From positions 248,001-312,000 of the forward strand of contig NZ_CP108002.1 of assembly GCF_041435055.1 (NCBI RefSeq): a stretch of DNA of 64,000 nt, read 5' to 3'. Position 1 is the first letter of the stretch. Every line of letters begins with the position of its first letter. Source of the DNA: Streptomyces sp. NBC_00341. GTDB lineage: Bacteria; Actinomycetota; Actinomycetes; Streptomycetales; Streptomycetaceae. The notes under the pieces were generated by a model. That model worked only from the letters and a program-made list of their open reading frames with translations. It made no database searches and had not been told where the DNA came from. Both the position numbers and the translations under genes were made by a program. Below are positions 32,542 through 41,904 of the stretch, in pieces.

Positions 32542-32722
32542 ACTCCCCGTGTGACCCGACTGCCCGGATTCACTCCGCCGTCCGCCGCGGTTCCGCTCGA
32601 TTCCGTACGTTGATACAGACGGCCGACCGGGCGTAGTCCTCGGCGGCGGTGATCGCATCGAGGTGCTCGAAGTCCGAGTCCTCGCCGTCCGCCGGTGCGA
32701 ACTGCCTCAGGGGCTGTCCATG

Positions 32723-33550
32723 TCATCGCCCGACCATGCCTGTTGACGGGTGCACGATGCGGCCACTTTGCTGCCGCATCCACATATCGGTGTCGTCGGA
32801 CGATGACCTGGTGACGGATGTCGTGAGGGCGCTCACGAGCCCGAGGACCAGGAAGAGCACCACAAGCGCCTTGGCCGCGCCGCTCATGACCAGCGGCCGG
32901 GTGGCGGAGCGCCCCTGCCGCTCCGGCACGGAGAGCGCGTCCTCACCGAAGAGACGCTTGGGGTAGGCGGGGCTGAGCAACGACATGTAGGCGGACACGC
33001 GCATGTCGTAGCGCAGGGTGGCGGCCGTGGCCTGGAAGAGGGGGCGGGGCATACGTCCCAGGATCAGTGTGATCAGCCACCACAGGATCGCCAGGACGTA
33101 CCAGCCGGATGTGACGAGGCTCTGCACGATCGCGGCGGGGATCACCAGGATCAGCCGGAAGAAGACGGCCAGCCGGTTCAGCCCGGTCGGGCGGACGTCG
33201 ATCTGAACCGGATAGCCGGACGGCGGGTTCAGCGCGAAGGGCGGATAGCGGTCGACGAGCAGCATGCCGCTCGCGCCGACCCTCGTTCGGTAGCCAAGCA
33301 CTCCGGCGAGGAAGCGGAAAACGGGCTCCGGCAGTCGTCCCAGTACGAGGGCGGCGAACCAGCCGAACACAGCGGTGAAGAAGGCCGCGATCTCCAGGAA
33401 GAACAGCACGACGAAATGCGGGATCAGCAGAAGCAGCCGGACCAGGACGGTGAGCCGGCGCTGACGGATGGGCTCGATGAGGTCCAGCACGGGGAGGAAT
33501 TCATCCGCGTCCCCCGCCCTTCGCCCCGGGCTCCACTGTGCGTCGGCCAT
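32723..33550 (-). CDS. DUF4389 membrane protein
   Basis: A 275-residue protein with the DUF4389 repeat twice: RRLTVLVRLLLLIPHFVVLF (residues 31-50) and LNRLAVFFRLILVIPAAIVQ (about 130-149). Each is followed by hydrophobic helices and an LGRLPEPVFRF / LGRMPRPLFQA motif plus a YRTRV / YDMRV turn. A further helix lies near the C-terminus. About five membrane segments in all. The internal duplication is plain. The ATG at 33550 avoids 28 non-protein-like residues. Function unknown. Confidence 0.85.
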   Translation of the reverse strand: MADAQWSPGRRAGDADEFLPVLDLIEPIRQRRLTVLVRLLLLIPHFVVLFFLEIAAFFTAVFGWFAALVLGRLPEPVFRFLAGVLGYRTRVGASGMLLVDRYPPFALNPPSGYPVQIDVRPTGLNRLAVFFRLILVIPAAIVQSLVTSGWYVLAILWWLITLILGRMPRPLFQATAATLRYDMRVSAYMSLLSPAYPKRLFGEDALSVPERQGRSATRPLVMSGAAKALVVLFLVLGLVSALTTSVTRSSSDDTDMWMRQQSGRIVHPSTGMVGR

Positions 33551-33679
33551 GGCGCTCCCCTCAGGCAGGTGATCGCGTACGCCCTCTGCGCACTCCGCGT
33601 CCCCTACGCTCGGGCCCGGGAAAGCGGGCCGCAAACGGCCACGGGCCGATCGGGTGCCCGCCGGCCCGGGCCCGGAGGG

Positions 33680-34606
33680 TCAGCGACCGCGGAACCGGTC
33701 CAGCAGCGCACGGCCCGGGCTGGTGCGCTCCGTGTCCGCACGCGGGGTCTTGCCGCGTGCGGACACGGACTTGGGCTTGGCCGCTGTGGCGCCCGCTTTC
33801 GGCGTGGGCTTGGGCTTGGGCTTTGCCGTTGTGGCGGCGGCCTTGGGCTTGTTCGTTGCGACGGACTTGGGCTTGGGCTCGGGCCGGGGCTTCGCGTTCG
33901 CCCGGGGCTTCGTCCCGGGCTTCTTCGCCGGTGACTTCGGGGGTTTCGCCCCTTGATTCGTCGTCGGTTTCGTCCGCTCCGCGACCTTCGCCCACGCCCC
34001 CTGCCAGGGCCGACGGCGTGTCTCCGTCCCGTGCGCGTCGCGTGCTGCCGACTTCGGCGCGCGGGTGCGTTCATCCACCGGCTCAGGCACCGGCTCCGGC
34101 TCCGGTCCGGCCGCGAGCACGTGGTAGCGGTGACTCAGGCGACGGCCCAGCAGCAGATAGCCGAGGAGCGCTCCCGCGGTGTTGAGAATGACGTCGTCGA
34201 CGTCGAAGGCCCGCCCGGCGACGAGCGCACCCTGCACCAGTTCGACGATCGCTATGACCAGCACGGTCAGCAGGACCATGCGGATCATCCGCAGGCGGCG
34301 CGGTACGAGAATGGGCAGAAGCACGCCGAACGGCATGCCCAGTACCAGGTTTCCGCCCGCCTGCTTGCAAGCCGCGAGAAAGGTGTAGTCCTCGGCGTAC
34401 TGCCGCAGCGAGCGGCCGGGACGCAGATTCGACTTCACGAGTTCCTCCGAGGCCGGCGACGGGGTCAGCGTCACCTTCGCCAGCACAACGGAGAAACCGA
34501 CCATGGCCACGAAGGCCAGCACCAGGAAAGTCACCTGCAGAAGAACGCTTCCCCACGTTCTGCGCCGCGTTCCGCTCTGCGTACCACTCTCAGCCTCTGC
34601 GTTCAT
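33680..34606 (-). CDS. VanZ-like membrane protein with a histone-H1-like tail
   Basis: A 308-residue protein in two parts. Residues 1-160 form a VanZ-type domain with four helices (LLQVTFLVLAFVAMVGFSVVL; NLVLGMPFGVLLPILV; VLLTVLVIAIVELVQGAL; DDVILNTAGALLGYLLLG), including the family's acidic V/IELVQ and DDVILNTAGA. Residues 165-308 are a lysine/alanine/proline-rich tail with repeats such as KPKP, KPKS and AKPK, like eukaryotic histone H1 or actinobacterial HupB-type tails. The tail is encoded by short GGGCTT repeats. Such a tail on a membrane protein is unusual and might bind DNA or teichoic acid. Confidence 0.82.
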   Translation of the reverse strand: MNAEAESGTQSGTRRRTWGSVLLQVTFLVLAFVAMVGFSVVLAKVTLTPSPASEELVKSNLRPGRSLRQYAEDYTFLAACKQAGGNLVLGMPFGVLLPILVPRRLRMIRMVLLTVLVIAIVELVQGALVAGRAFDVDDVILNTAGALLGYLLLGRRLSHRYHVLAAGPEPEPVPEPVDERTRAPKSAARDAHGTETRRRPWQGAWAKVAERTKPTTNQGAKPPKSPAKKPGTKPRANAKPRPEPKPKSVATNKPKAAATTAKPKPKPTPKAGATAAKPKSVSARGKTPRADTERTSPGRALLDRFRGR

Positions 34607-34728
34607 GGGCGACAGGTGCCCCCGTCCGGTCGGACCACACCTGGCCGGTGGCGCCGCCGCGGAATTGGCGTGTCCCTCAGGGCCTTTGGAGCTGACCTCC
34701 GTACATCGAAGCAGCCGTGGCCGCCCGG

Positions 34729-35979
34729 TCAGCGCCGGTCCGCGAGAACCTCACGGGCCGCACGTGCCCCGGAGGCGAGTGCTCCCTGCACCGATCCGGT
34801 CGCGCGGTGGTCCCCGCACACGTACCGGCCCGGTCCGACGCGTGAGGTGCGGGACAACGGCCACGGCGGCGGCATGGCGGGCAGCGCTCCCGGCACCGAG
34901 TAGGTGGCGAGCAGGTCCCAGGCGGCGGTGTCGGTGGCGTGGACCTCCGCGAGGTCCCGCCGGACCCGCGCTTCCCGGCCCGGGGCGTCGGGGCCCGTCA
35001 CCGAGGTCGAGACCAGCGCGTACCCGGCGGGTGCGCAGCCGGGTACGGCCTCGCTGAGTACCACGGTGTTCAGGAAGCGGCGCCTGCTGTCGACGAGCAG
35101 GGTCGGTTCCCGCAACGGGGACGAACGGGCCACGTGGTAGTACGTCGTGACGGTGCGGGTCTCCGGGACCGTCAGGCCGGGCAGCAGCCGCGCGGCCCTT
35201 TCCGGACCCGTCGCCACCACTACGACGGGCGCCGGACGCTCCGTCCCGTCCTCGCAGAGCACACCGTCGTCGGTGAGGCTGTGCACGGGGGTGTCCACGG
35301 ACAGGGTGCGCGGCGGCAGCGCCCCGGCGAGCGCCGCCGGTACGGCTCCGATGCCGGCTGCGGGCAGACAGAGGGTGCCGCGCAGCATGCTGCGCCAGAC
35401 GAGGTGGAAGACGCGGGACGAGGTCTCCAGTTCCTCCTCCAGGAACACGCCCGACAGGAACGGCTGGAACAGGGTCCGCACCAGCTCCTCGGAGATGCCC
35501 GCATCGGCCAGTTCGGTGCGCGTCGTGCGGTCGGCGCGCCGCCTGATAGCGCTCACCGGGCCGAGCATGTCGCGGGCCGAGAGCACCCCGAGCGCCAGCA
35601 GATCGCGGCCGGAGGCCAGCCGTCCGGACAGCAGTTCACGGACCGAACCGGGGCGGCGGGTCGGGTCGCCGAACCGGACCCGGCCGGTGGAGCCGGTCCC
35701 GGTCTGCACGAGCACGCCCGGCGTGAAGGGGTGCAGCCGCAGATCACGGAGGGTCAGGCGCTTTCTTACCTGGGGGTAGGACGTGTTGAACACCTGGAAC
35801 CCGCGGTCGAGGAGGAAGCCGTCCCGGCGGTCGGTACGCATGCGGCCGCCCACTTCGTCCGACGCCTCCAGGAGGTGGACGGAGAGTCCGGCAGCGGTCA
35901 GATCGGCAGCACAGGCGAGGCCTGCCGCTCCCGCTCCGATCACGAGGACATCGGGCCGGGGCACCGCGGGGTTCGCCAT
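34729..35979 (-). CDS. litQ: FAD-dependent amine-oxidase-like oxidoreductase (LitQ-like)
   Basis: A 416-residue flavoprotein with an N-terminal Rossmann FAD site (DVLVIGAGAAGLACAADLTA, residues 10-29) and the VGGRMRTDRRDGFLLDRG stretch of the amine oxidase/phytoene-desaturase superfamily. The C-terminal FAD contact (YVCGDHRATGSVQGALASGA) is complete. Its position, directly downstream of litR on the same strand, matches the litR-litQ arrangement known from S. coelicolor. It likely oxidises or desaturates a lipid or isoprenoid; not established. A GC hairpin lies in the litR-litQ spacer. Confidence 0.8.
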   Translation of the reverse strand: MANPAVPRPDVLVIGAGAAGLACAADLTAAGLSVHLLEASDEVGGRMRTDRRDGFLLDRGFQVFNTSYPQVRKRLTLRDLRLHPFTPGVLVQTGTGSTGRVRFGDPTRRPGSVRELLSGRLASGRDLLALGVLSARDMLGPVSAIRRRADRTTRTELADAGISEELVRTLFQPFLSGVFLEEELETSSRVFHLVWRSMLRGTLCLPAAGIGAVPAALAGALPPRTLSVDTPVHSLTDDGVLCEDGTERPAPVVVVATGPERAARLLPGLTVPETRTVTTYYHVARSSPLREPTLLVDSRRRFLNTVVLSEAVPGCAPAGYALVSTSVTGPDAPGREARVRRDLAEVHATDTAAWDLLATYSVPGALPAMPPPWPLSRTSRVGPGRYVCGDHRATGSVQGALASGARAAREVLADRR

Positions 35980-36016
35980 GGGATTCGCCTTTCGTACGGG
36001 CTGGAGGCCGCGGCCG

Positions 36017-36039
36017 GGGCCCGGCGGGGAGCCGGGCCC
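36017..36039 (-). terminator. Hairpin between litR and litQ
   Basis: A perfect 9-base stem (GGGCCCGGC / GCCGGGCCC) with a 5-base loop lies 38 bases upstream of the litQ start and after litR. It may partly terminate litR transcripts and lower litQ expression. Confidence 0.5.
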
Positions 36040-36125
36040 GTGCGACCGGGTCGGTCCGGGCCGGGCTCATCGCGCATGCTCCCAGCTCAGGGCGGACCGG
36101 TCCGGCAGGCGGTGGGCGGCGCGTC

Positions 36126-37124
36126 CTACCGTGCGCACAGTCCGGTGAGCATCCTGATCGCCTCGGCCAGCTCCCGTGGCCGGTGGGTGCCGGGCATCGG
36201 GGGGCCCGCCCAGCCGGGTCCGGCGATCAGCACGGCCGGACGGGTCCTGGCGCCCCGTATCCCCCGTTCGCTGGATGCCACGTGGTGCGCCAGCGGGCGC
36301 GCCGCCGTGTTCCGCGACTGGGACCACAGCACCACGGCCGACGGGCCGGTCCTGCGCACGGCCTCGCTCAGCGCCTCGCCCGGCACCGACGCACCGAACA
36401 TCCGTACGCCCAGGCCCCGTTCGGTGAGGCAGGCGGCGAGCGCCTCCAGGGGAAGCGTGTGCGTCTCGCCCGGCGTGCAGGCCAGCAGGGTGAGCCCGGT
36501 GCCGTCCTCGGCGGCGGGCCGCACGGTCACCCGCCGCAGGGCGCTGGAGACGTGCCAGGACAGCAGGTGCTCGACCTCGACGTACCGCTCACCGGACGTC
36601 TGCCATTTGCGTCCCACCGCGTGCAGTGTCGGCATGATCACCTGGTCCCAGGCGGCCACCGGCCCGTACCGGTCGATCGCGGCGGTCAGCCGGTCGTCGA
36701 TGGTCCGCGCGTCCAGTCGGAGTGCCGCGCTCATGAGCCCTCGGCGTTCGTGGCGTGCGGCGTCCGGGGCGAGTGCGTCCGGCTCCGAGTCGGCGGGCTC
36801 CGGGAGCGGCGGGAGTGCGGGGAGCACCGAGTGGTGTGCGGCGGCTTGGGTCTGAGTGCCGGGCGCCGCGTTCAGTGCCGTGCGGGCGGCCTCCGCCGGG
36901 GGTACGCCGGAACCGGTCAGCTCGCACATGCGTTCCAGTACGGCGATGTCCTCGGCCGTCCACCGGCGGTGCCTGCCTCCCTGCCTGCCGGCGGGGCCGA
37001 TGCCGTAGCGGCGGTCCCAGGTCCGGAGTGTCGTCGGCGCGACGCCGAGCCGGCGTGCCACTGTGCCGGTGGTCAGGCCGTGCTCGTCGGATCCCGCCTG
37101 GGCCCGTTCCGTGGAGGACGGCAT
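36126..37124 (-). CDS. litR: LitR/CarH-type B12-dependent light-sensing MerR repressor
   Basis: A 332-residue repressor with three domains. A MerR DNA-binding domain (residues 16-70, TGTVARRLGVAPTTLRTWDRRY) is followed by a four-helix bundle carrying the light-sensor signature W174-x10-E185-H186 (WQTSGERYVEVEH), and a Rossmann-type B12 domain whose GETH motif (His222) is the expected lower axial cobalt ligand. In the dark, adenosylcobalamin-bound tetramers repress; light breaks the Co-C bond and releases the DNA. The start could also be the ATG 12 bases upstream (37136). It is divergent from the LitS sigma gene, as known in other Streptomyces. Confidence 0.9.
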   Translation of the reverse strand: MPSSTERAQAGSDEHGLTTGTVARRLGVAPTTLRTWDRRYGIGPAGRQGGRHRRWTAEDIAVLERMCELTGSGVPPAEAARTALNAAPGTQTQAAAHHSVLPALPPLPEPADSEPDALAPDAARHERRGLMSAALRLDARTIDDRLTAAIDRYGPVAAWDQVIMPTLHAVGRKWQTSGERYVEVEHLLSWHVSSALRRVTVRPAAEDGTGLTLLACTPGETHTLPLEALAACLTERGLGVRMFGASVPGEALSEAVRRTGPSAVVLWSQSRNTAARPLAHHVASSERGIRGARTRPAVLIAGPGWAGPPMPGTHRPRELAEAIRMLTGLCAR

Positions 37125-37293
37125 GCGTTTGATCATACGACGCAGAATCGACGCAGGTTGTCCGGGCGGGTTCGCTGTTGGAACGCTGCCGCTCACGGGC
37201 CCCGGTCGGAGGCCCGGAGAGCACACCGGACGTCTCCGGCCACCGGCCCGAGACGCGGTTCCCGGGCCGGTGGCGCCCGGAGGAAGGAAAGCC

Positions 37294-37911
37294 ATGACCG
37301 CGCTCGCACCGCAGGACACGCGGCCCGGCAGGCCGGATCCGCGACCGTGCGCCGCGCAGGACCTCACCGACGAGGAGCTGGGCGCCGGTCTGGTGCGCGG
37401 CAGCGAGGACTGCTTCGCCGCCGCCTACCGAAGGTGGGGCGCGCTCGTGCACTCCCTGGCCGCCCGGTCCCTCGGTGACAGCCGCGAGGCGGAGGACGTC
37501 ACCCAGCAGGTCTTCATGGCCGCCTGGCGCGGCAGGCTCGGCTACCGCCCGGAGCGCGGCCCGCTGCCCGGCTGGCTCGTCGGCATCACCCGGCGCAAGA
37601 TCGCGGACGCGCTCGCCGCCCGTACCCGCCGTGCCGAGCTGGCCGCCGCGACGGCGGCGCGGCTACGGCTCGTGGAGTCCGGCGCGGCCGGGGGCCCGGA
37701 CTCGGCGCTGGACCGGGTCCTGGTCGGTACGGAGCTGGGGAAGCTGCCCCAGGTACAGCGCCGCATCCTGCACATGGCCTATTACGACGGCCTCCCCCAG
37801 ACCCGCATCGCGGAACTGACGGGGCTCCCGCTCGGCACGGTCAAGAGCCATGTGCGCCGCGCGCTGCACCGGATCCGGCGTTCACTGTCAGGCGGTGACG
37901 CGGAGCGGTGA
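37294..37911 (+). CDS. litS: LitS-like ECF sigma factor
   Basis: A 205-residue ECF sigma factor with region 2 (GALVHSLAARSLGDSREAED then VTQQVFMAAWRG) and region 4 (LPLGTVKSHVRRALHRIRRS, residues 180-199). The GGAGGAAGGAAAGCC ribosome site before the ATG is strong. It is divergent from litR, with 169 bases between, as in the light-response system of S. coelicolor where LitS drives light-induced genes. The SDR and photolyase genes downstream are probable targets or co-transcribed partners. Confidence 0.88.
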   Translation: MTALAPQDTRPGRPDPRPCAAQDLTDEELGAGLVRGSEDCFAAAYRRWGALVHSLAARSLGDSREAEDVTQQVFMAAWRGRLGYRPERGPLPGWLVGITRRKIADALAARTRRAELAAATAARLRLVESGAAGGPDSALDRVLVGTELGKLPQVQRRILHMAYYDGLPQTRIAELTGLPLGTVKSHVRRALHRIRRSLSGGDAER

Positions 37912-38099
37912 CCGGGACGGATCGGCGGCAGGGTCGCGGGCGGGGCGACTACCGACGCACAACCGACGCGCAGTGCTCCGAAGCCCCGCGAGTGTGACCA
38001 TGGGCGGGTGCGTCCGCCGCATCCGGACGCCTCGGGGAGCGTGATGCGTGACGACGAGGCACGGTGAGGCGAGCGGTAACCGGCCGATGCGGAGAGCCC

Positions 38100-39644
38100 A
38101 TGACGACCAACAGCACGGAGAAGCCCGAGAAGTCCCTGCACTGCCTAGTGACCGGGGCCACCGGATACATCGGGGGCCGGCTGGTGCCCGAGCTCCTGGA
38201 GGCCGGGCACCGGGTGCGGTGCATGGTGCGCACCCCCCGGAAACTGCGGGACTACCCGTGGGCCGCGGACGTCGAGATCGTCCGGGGAGATGTCACCGAC
38301 GCGGAGTCCGTCGCCGCCGCCATGGCGGACATCGACGTGGCCTACTACCTGGTGCACGCGCTGACGACCGGTGCGGACTTCGAGGAGACGGACCGCAGGG
38401 CGGCCACGGTCTTCGCGGAGTCGGCCGCCGGGGAAGGCGTCGGCCGGATCGTCTATCTCGGCGGGCTCACGCCGCCGGGCGTACCCGCGCGGGAGCTCTC
38501 GCCGCATCTGCGCTCGCGCGACGAGGTCGGCAGGATCCTGCTGGATTCCGGGGTCCCGACCACGGCCCTGCGGGCCGCGGTCATCATCGGATCCGGTTCG
38601 GCCTCGTTCGAGATGCTGCGCTACCTCACGGAACGGCTGCCGGTCATGGTGACGCCGAGCTGGGTGTCGACCCGGATCCAGCCGATCGCGGTCCGGGACG
38701 TGCTGCGCTACCTCGTGGGCAGTGCCCGGATGCCCCGGGACGTGAACCGTACGTTCGACATCGGCGGCCCCGACGTCATCACGTACCGCGAGATGATGCA
38801 GCGGTACGCGGAGATCGCGGCGCTCCCGCACCGGCTGATCCTGCCCGTCCCGATGCTGACACCACGGCTGTCCAGCCACTGGATCGGGCTGGTCACGCCC
38901 GTCCCCAGGTCGATCGCGCGGCCGCTGGCGGAGTCGCTGCGGTACGAGGTGGTGTGCCAGGAGCACGACATCGTGCGGTACGTGCCCGACGGGCCGGGGC
39001 AGCCCTTCACGTTCGAGAGGGCCCTGCGGCTGGCCCTCCAGCGGGTGCGCGAGGCCCGGGTCACCACCCGGTGGTCCTCGGCGTCGGTGCCCGGCGTGCC
39101 GAGCGACCCGCTGCCCACCGACCCCGACTGGGCCGGCGGCAGCCTCTACACGGATGTGCGGGAACTGGACGTCGAGGCGTCGCAGGAAGCCCTCTGGAAG
39201 GTCGTCGAGGGCATCGGCGGCGATCACGGCTGGTATTCGTTCCCGCTGGCGTGGGCCGTGCGCGGCTGGCTCGACCGGCTGGTGGGAGGGGTGGGCCTGC
39301 GCCGCGGGCGCCGGGACACCGACCGGCTGCGGGTGGGTGACTCCCTGGACTTCTGGCGGGTCGAGGAGATCGAACCCGGCCGGCTGCTGCGGCTGCGCGC
39401 GGAGATGCGGCTGCCCGGCCTGGCCTGGCTGGAGATGTACGCGGAACGGGACGAGCGGGGCCGGGCGCACTACCGGCAGCGGGCGCTCTTCCATCCCCGC
39501 GGACTGCTCGGCCACGCGTACTGGTGGAGCGTGTCGCCGTTCCACGCGATCGTGTTCGGCGGCATGGCCCGCAACATCGCACGGGCCGCCGCGGCGCTGC
39601 CGTCCTCCCCGGCGGCGGAGGAACACGGCGCGCTGTCCCGGTGA
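38100..39644 (+). CDS. SDR (NAD-binding) protein fused to DUF2867
   Basis: A 514-residue two-domain protein. Residues 12-330 form an atypical short-chain dehydrogenase/NmrA-like fold with the dinucleotide motif CLVTGATGYIGGRLVPELLE and DVAYYLVHALTTGADFEE. Residues 340-500 are a DUF2867 domain (WSSASVP start; FRVEEIEPGRLLRLRAEMRL-like DSLDFWRVEEIEPGRLLRL). DUF2867 is related to START/SRPBCC-type ligand binding. Homologous fusions are often found near photolyase genes. It lies 188 bases after LitS and 69 before photolyase, so a light-response role is likely. Exact reaction unknown. Confidence 0.82.
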   Translation: MTTNSTEKPEKSLHCLVTGATGYIGGRLVPELLEAGHRVRCMVRTPRKLRDYPWAADVEIVRGDVTDAESVAAAMADIDVAYYLVHALTTGADFEETDRRAATVFAESAAGEGVGRIVYLGGLTPPGVPARELSPHLRSRDEVGRILLDSGVPTTALRAAVIIGSGSASFEMLRYLTERLPVMVTPSWVSTRIQPIAVRDVLRYLVGSARMPRDVNRTFDIGGPDVITYREMMQRYAEIAALPHRLILPVPMLTPRLSSHWIGLVTPVPRSIARPLAESLRYEVVCQEHDIVRYVPDGPGQPFTFERALRLALQRVREARVTTRWSSASVPGVPSDPLPTDPDWAGGSLYTDVRELDVEASQEALWKVVEGIGGDHGWYSFPLAWAVRGWLDRLVGGVGLRRGRRDTDRLRVGDSLDFWRVEEIEPGRLLRLRAEMRLPGLAWLEMYAERDERGRAHYRQRALFHPRGLLGHAYWWSVSPFHAIVFGGMARNIARAAAALPSSPAAEEHGALSR

Positions 39645-39713
39645 CCAGCGCATCCGCCGGGGGCCCGCGGACGGAACAGGAACATGTCCACGCCCCCCAC
39701 CAGGAGTTGCGCC

Positions 39714-41087
39714 ATGACCGTAGCGGTCGTCCTCTTCACCGCCGATCTCCGTCTGCACGACCATCCACCCATGCATGCCGCGCTCGCGTCCTGCGACGAG
39801 GTCGTGCCCCTGTTCGTCCGCGACACGGGAATCGACGCGGCGGGGTTCGGCGCCCCGAACCGCCGCGCCTTCCTTGCCGACTGCCTGCGGGACCTCGACG
39901 CGGGACTGCGCGAGCGGGGCGGCCGGCTGGTGATCCGCTCGGGCGACGTGGTCGCCGAGGTGTGCCGGCTCGTCTCCGAGACCGGTGCGGGCGACGTCCA
40001 TCTGGCCGCGGGGGTCAGCGCCTACGCCCATCGCCGCGAGGAACGGCTGCGGGCGGCCCTGGAGTCCGGCGGGACCCGGCTGCACGTCCACGACGGCGTG
40101 GTCACCGCGGTCGCGCCGGGCGCCGTGACCCCCGCGGGCTCTGACCACTTCGCCGTGTTCACCCCGTACTTCAGGCGCTGGTCCGGGGAGCGGATGCGTG
40201 ACCCCTTCGGTGCGCCGCGAGCGGTACGGGTGCCACCGGGACCGGGGTCGCAGGACGTGCCGGTCCGCGCCGCCGTGTCCGGCGTCTCGGCAGGACTCGC
40301 CGAGGGCGGCGAGCGGGAGGCCCGCAAACGGTTCACGGCCTGGCGGCGCCACGGGCTCGCGGCGTACGAGGACCGCCATGACGACCTGCCGGGAGACGCC
40401 ACGTCCCGCCTCTCGCCGCATCTGCACTTCGGCACCCTCTCCCCCGCGGAACTGATCCACCGGGCGCGCGCGGCCGGTGGCGTGGGAGCCGACGCGTTCG
40501 TCCGGCAGCTCTGCTGGCGCGAGTTCCATCATCAGGTCCTCGCGGCCAGGCCCGGCGCGGCCCGCCTCGACTACCGGACCCGGCACGACCACTGGCGGTC
40601 CGGGACCGCTGCCGCCGAGGAGACCGAGGCGTGGCGGCAGGGCCGCACCGGCTACCCGGTGGTCGACGCCGCCATGCGCCAGCTGCGCCACGAGGGCTGG
40701 ATGCACAACCGCGGCCGACTGCTCGCCGCGGGCTTCCTGACCAAGACCCTGTACGTGGACTGGCGCGTCGGCGCCCGGCACTTCCTGGATCTGCTGGTGG
40801 ACGGAGACGTCGCCAACAACCAGCTGAACTGGCAGTGGATGGCCGGAACGGGGACGGACAGCCGCCCCAACCGGGTGCTCAATCCGGTGCTCCAGGCCAA
40901 GCGCTACGACCCGGACGGCGACTACGTCCGACGGTGGGTGCCGGAGCTGGCGGCGCTGGCCGGGCCCGCCGTGCACGAGCCGTGGAAGCTGCGCGGCGCG
41001 GAGCGCGCCCGGCTGGACTATCCGGATCCGGTGGTGGACCTGGCCGACGGGCTGGAGCGGTTCAGGCAGGCGCGCGGACTGGAGTGA
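39714..41087 (+). CDS. phr: Deoxyribodipyrimidine photolyase
   Basis: A 457-residue cryptochrome/photolyase-family protein. The N-terminal antenna domain (VVLFTADLRLHDHPPMHAAL) is followed by the FAD-binding domain with WMHNRGRLLAAGFLTKTLYV (about residues 330-349), DGDVANNQLNWQWMAGTGTD and the tryptophan electron-transfer residues. It repairs cyclobutane pyrimidine dimers using blue light. The ATG at 39714 has an AGGAG site; 10 earlier residues are unneeded. The place beside LitR/LitS argues for light-induced expression as part of protection against sunlight. Confidence 0.92.
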   Translation: MTVAVVLFTADLRLHDHPPMHAALASCDEVVPLFVRDTGIDAAGFGAPNRRAFLADCLRDLDAGLRERGGRLVIRSGDVVAEVCRLVSETGAGDVHLAAGVSAYAHRREERLRAALESGGTRLHVHDGVVTAVAPGAVTPAGSDHFAVFTPYFRRWSGERMRDPFGAPRAVRVPPGPGSQDVPVRAAVSGVSAGLAEGGEREARKRFTAWRRHGLAAYEDRHDDLPGDATSRLSPHLHFGTLSPAELIHRARAAGGVGADAFVRQLCWREFHHQVLAARPGAARLDYRTRHDHWRSGTAAAEETEAWRQGRTGYPVVDAAMRQLRHEGWMHNRGRLLAAGFLTKTLYVDWRVGARHFLDLLVDGDVANNQLNWQWMAGTGTDSRPNRVLNPVLQAKRYDPDGDYVRRWVPELAALAGPAVHEPWKLRGAERARLDYPDPVVDLADGLERFRQARGLE

Positions 41088-41200
41088 GCGCCGCGGGCGC
41101 GCGCGGGTGTGCCGGACGGCCGGCGCGGCGCCGCACCGCGCGGCACGCCGGTCCGGCGGCAACACACCCCTGCGGGCCCGGCGCCAGCGAAAATGCGGCC

Positions 41201-41869
41201 ATGCCGACTCCCGACGCGCCGTCCGCCCCGGCCGGCCGTGCCACCGCGGACGAGCCGCGCGGCCATACGGCCCTGCTGCTCCTGTCGGCGGCGTCCGGCG
41301 CGGCGGACGCGTTCGTCTTCATCTGCGTGGGCCAGGTCTTCGCCGGGGTGATGACGGGGAACCTGGTCCTGCTGGGAGCCTCCGCCGCCGGGGCGGGCGA
41401 GGAGGGGGTGGCGCCGCGGGTGGTGGCGGCGCTCGTCTCTTACGGCTTGGGGGTGGCGTGGGGTGCGGTGGCGGGCGAGCGGGTGTGGCGGCGGGTGCCG
41501 GTCATGCTGACGGCCGAGGTGGCGCTGCTCGCCGCGGCCGCTGTGCTGTGGGGGCTGGGTCTGATCACGTCGGACGCGGACCGGCTGGGCCTGCTGGCCC
41601 TCATGGGGCTCGCGATGGGGATCCAGGCCCGCCTCCGCGCGACACCCACGAACTACTTCACCGGCACGCTGACCTCCCTCGTCGGCAGGCTGGCCGTGGG
41701 GTCCTGGCGGCGGGGTGACGGCTGGGTGGCCGGCCGGCTGGCCGCCGTGGTGGCGGGAGCGGCGGCGTCCGCGCTGGCCGTGCGCGAATGGCCGGGCACC
41801 GGGGCCGTGGCAGCGGCGGCGCTCGCCGCGGCGGCGCTGCTGATCGAGGCCGCACCGCGCCGGCGGTGA
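41201..41869 (+). CDS. DUF1275 (YoaK-like) membrane protein
   Basis: A 222-residue membrane protein with about six helices, typical of DUF1275. The pattern SGAADAFVFICVGQVFAGVM followed by TGNLVLLG (residues 29-57) is the family hallmark (D-A-x-x-F...F-x-x-x-M-T-G-N). ARLRATPTNYFTGTLTSL is the matching second-half repeat. Function unknown. It is 113 bases from photolyase and might be in the same transcript. A hairpin follows it. Confidence 0.85.
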   Translation: MPTPDAPSAPAGRATADEPRGHTALLLLSAASGAADAFVFICVGQVFAGVMTGNLVLLGASAAGAGEEGVAPRVVAALVSYGLGVAWGAVAGERVWRRVPVMLTAEVALLAAAAVLWGLGLITSDADRLGLLALMGLAMGIQARLRATPTNYFTGTLTSLVGRLAVGSWRRGDGWVAGRLAAVVAGAAASALAVREWPGTGAVAAAALAAAALLIEAAPRRR

Positions 41870-41904
41870 ACCGGGGCGGGGCGCCGCGACCCGGCAAAAG
41901 GGAA

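Noticed and set aside
38145..41165. A 1006-codon minus-strand open frame across the SDR and photolyase genes
   Set aside because: It is the exact antisense of two strongly recognised enzymes and has no family similarity or ribosome site.
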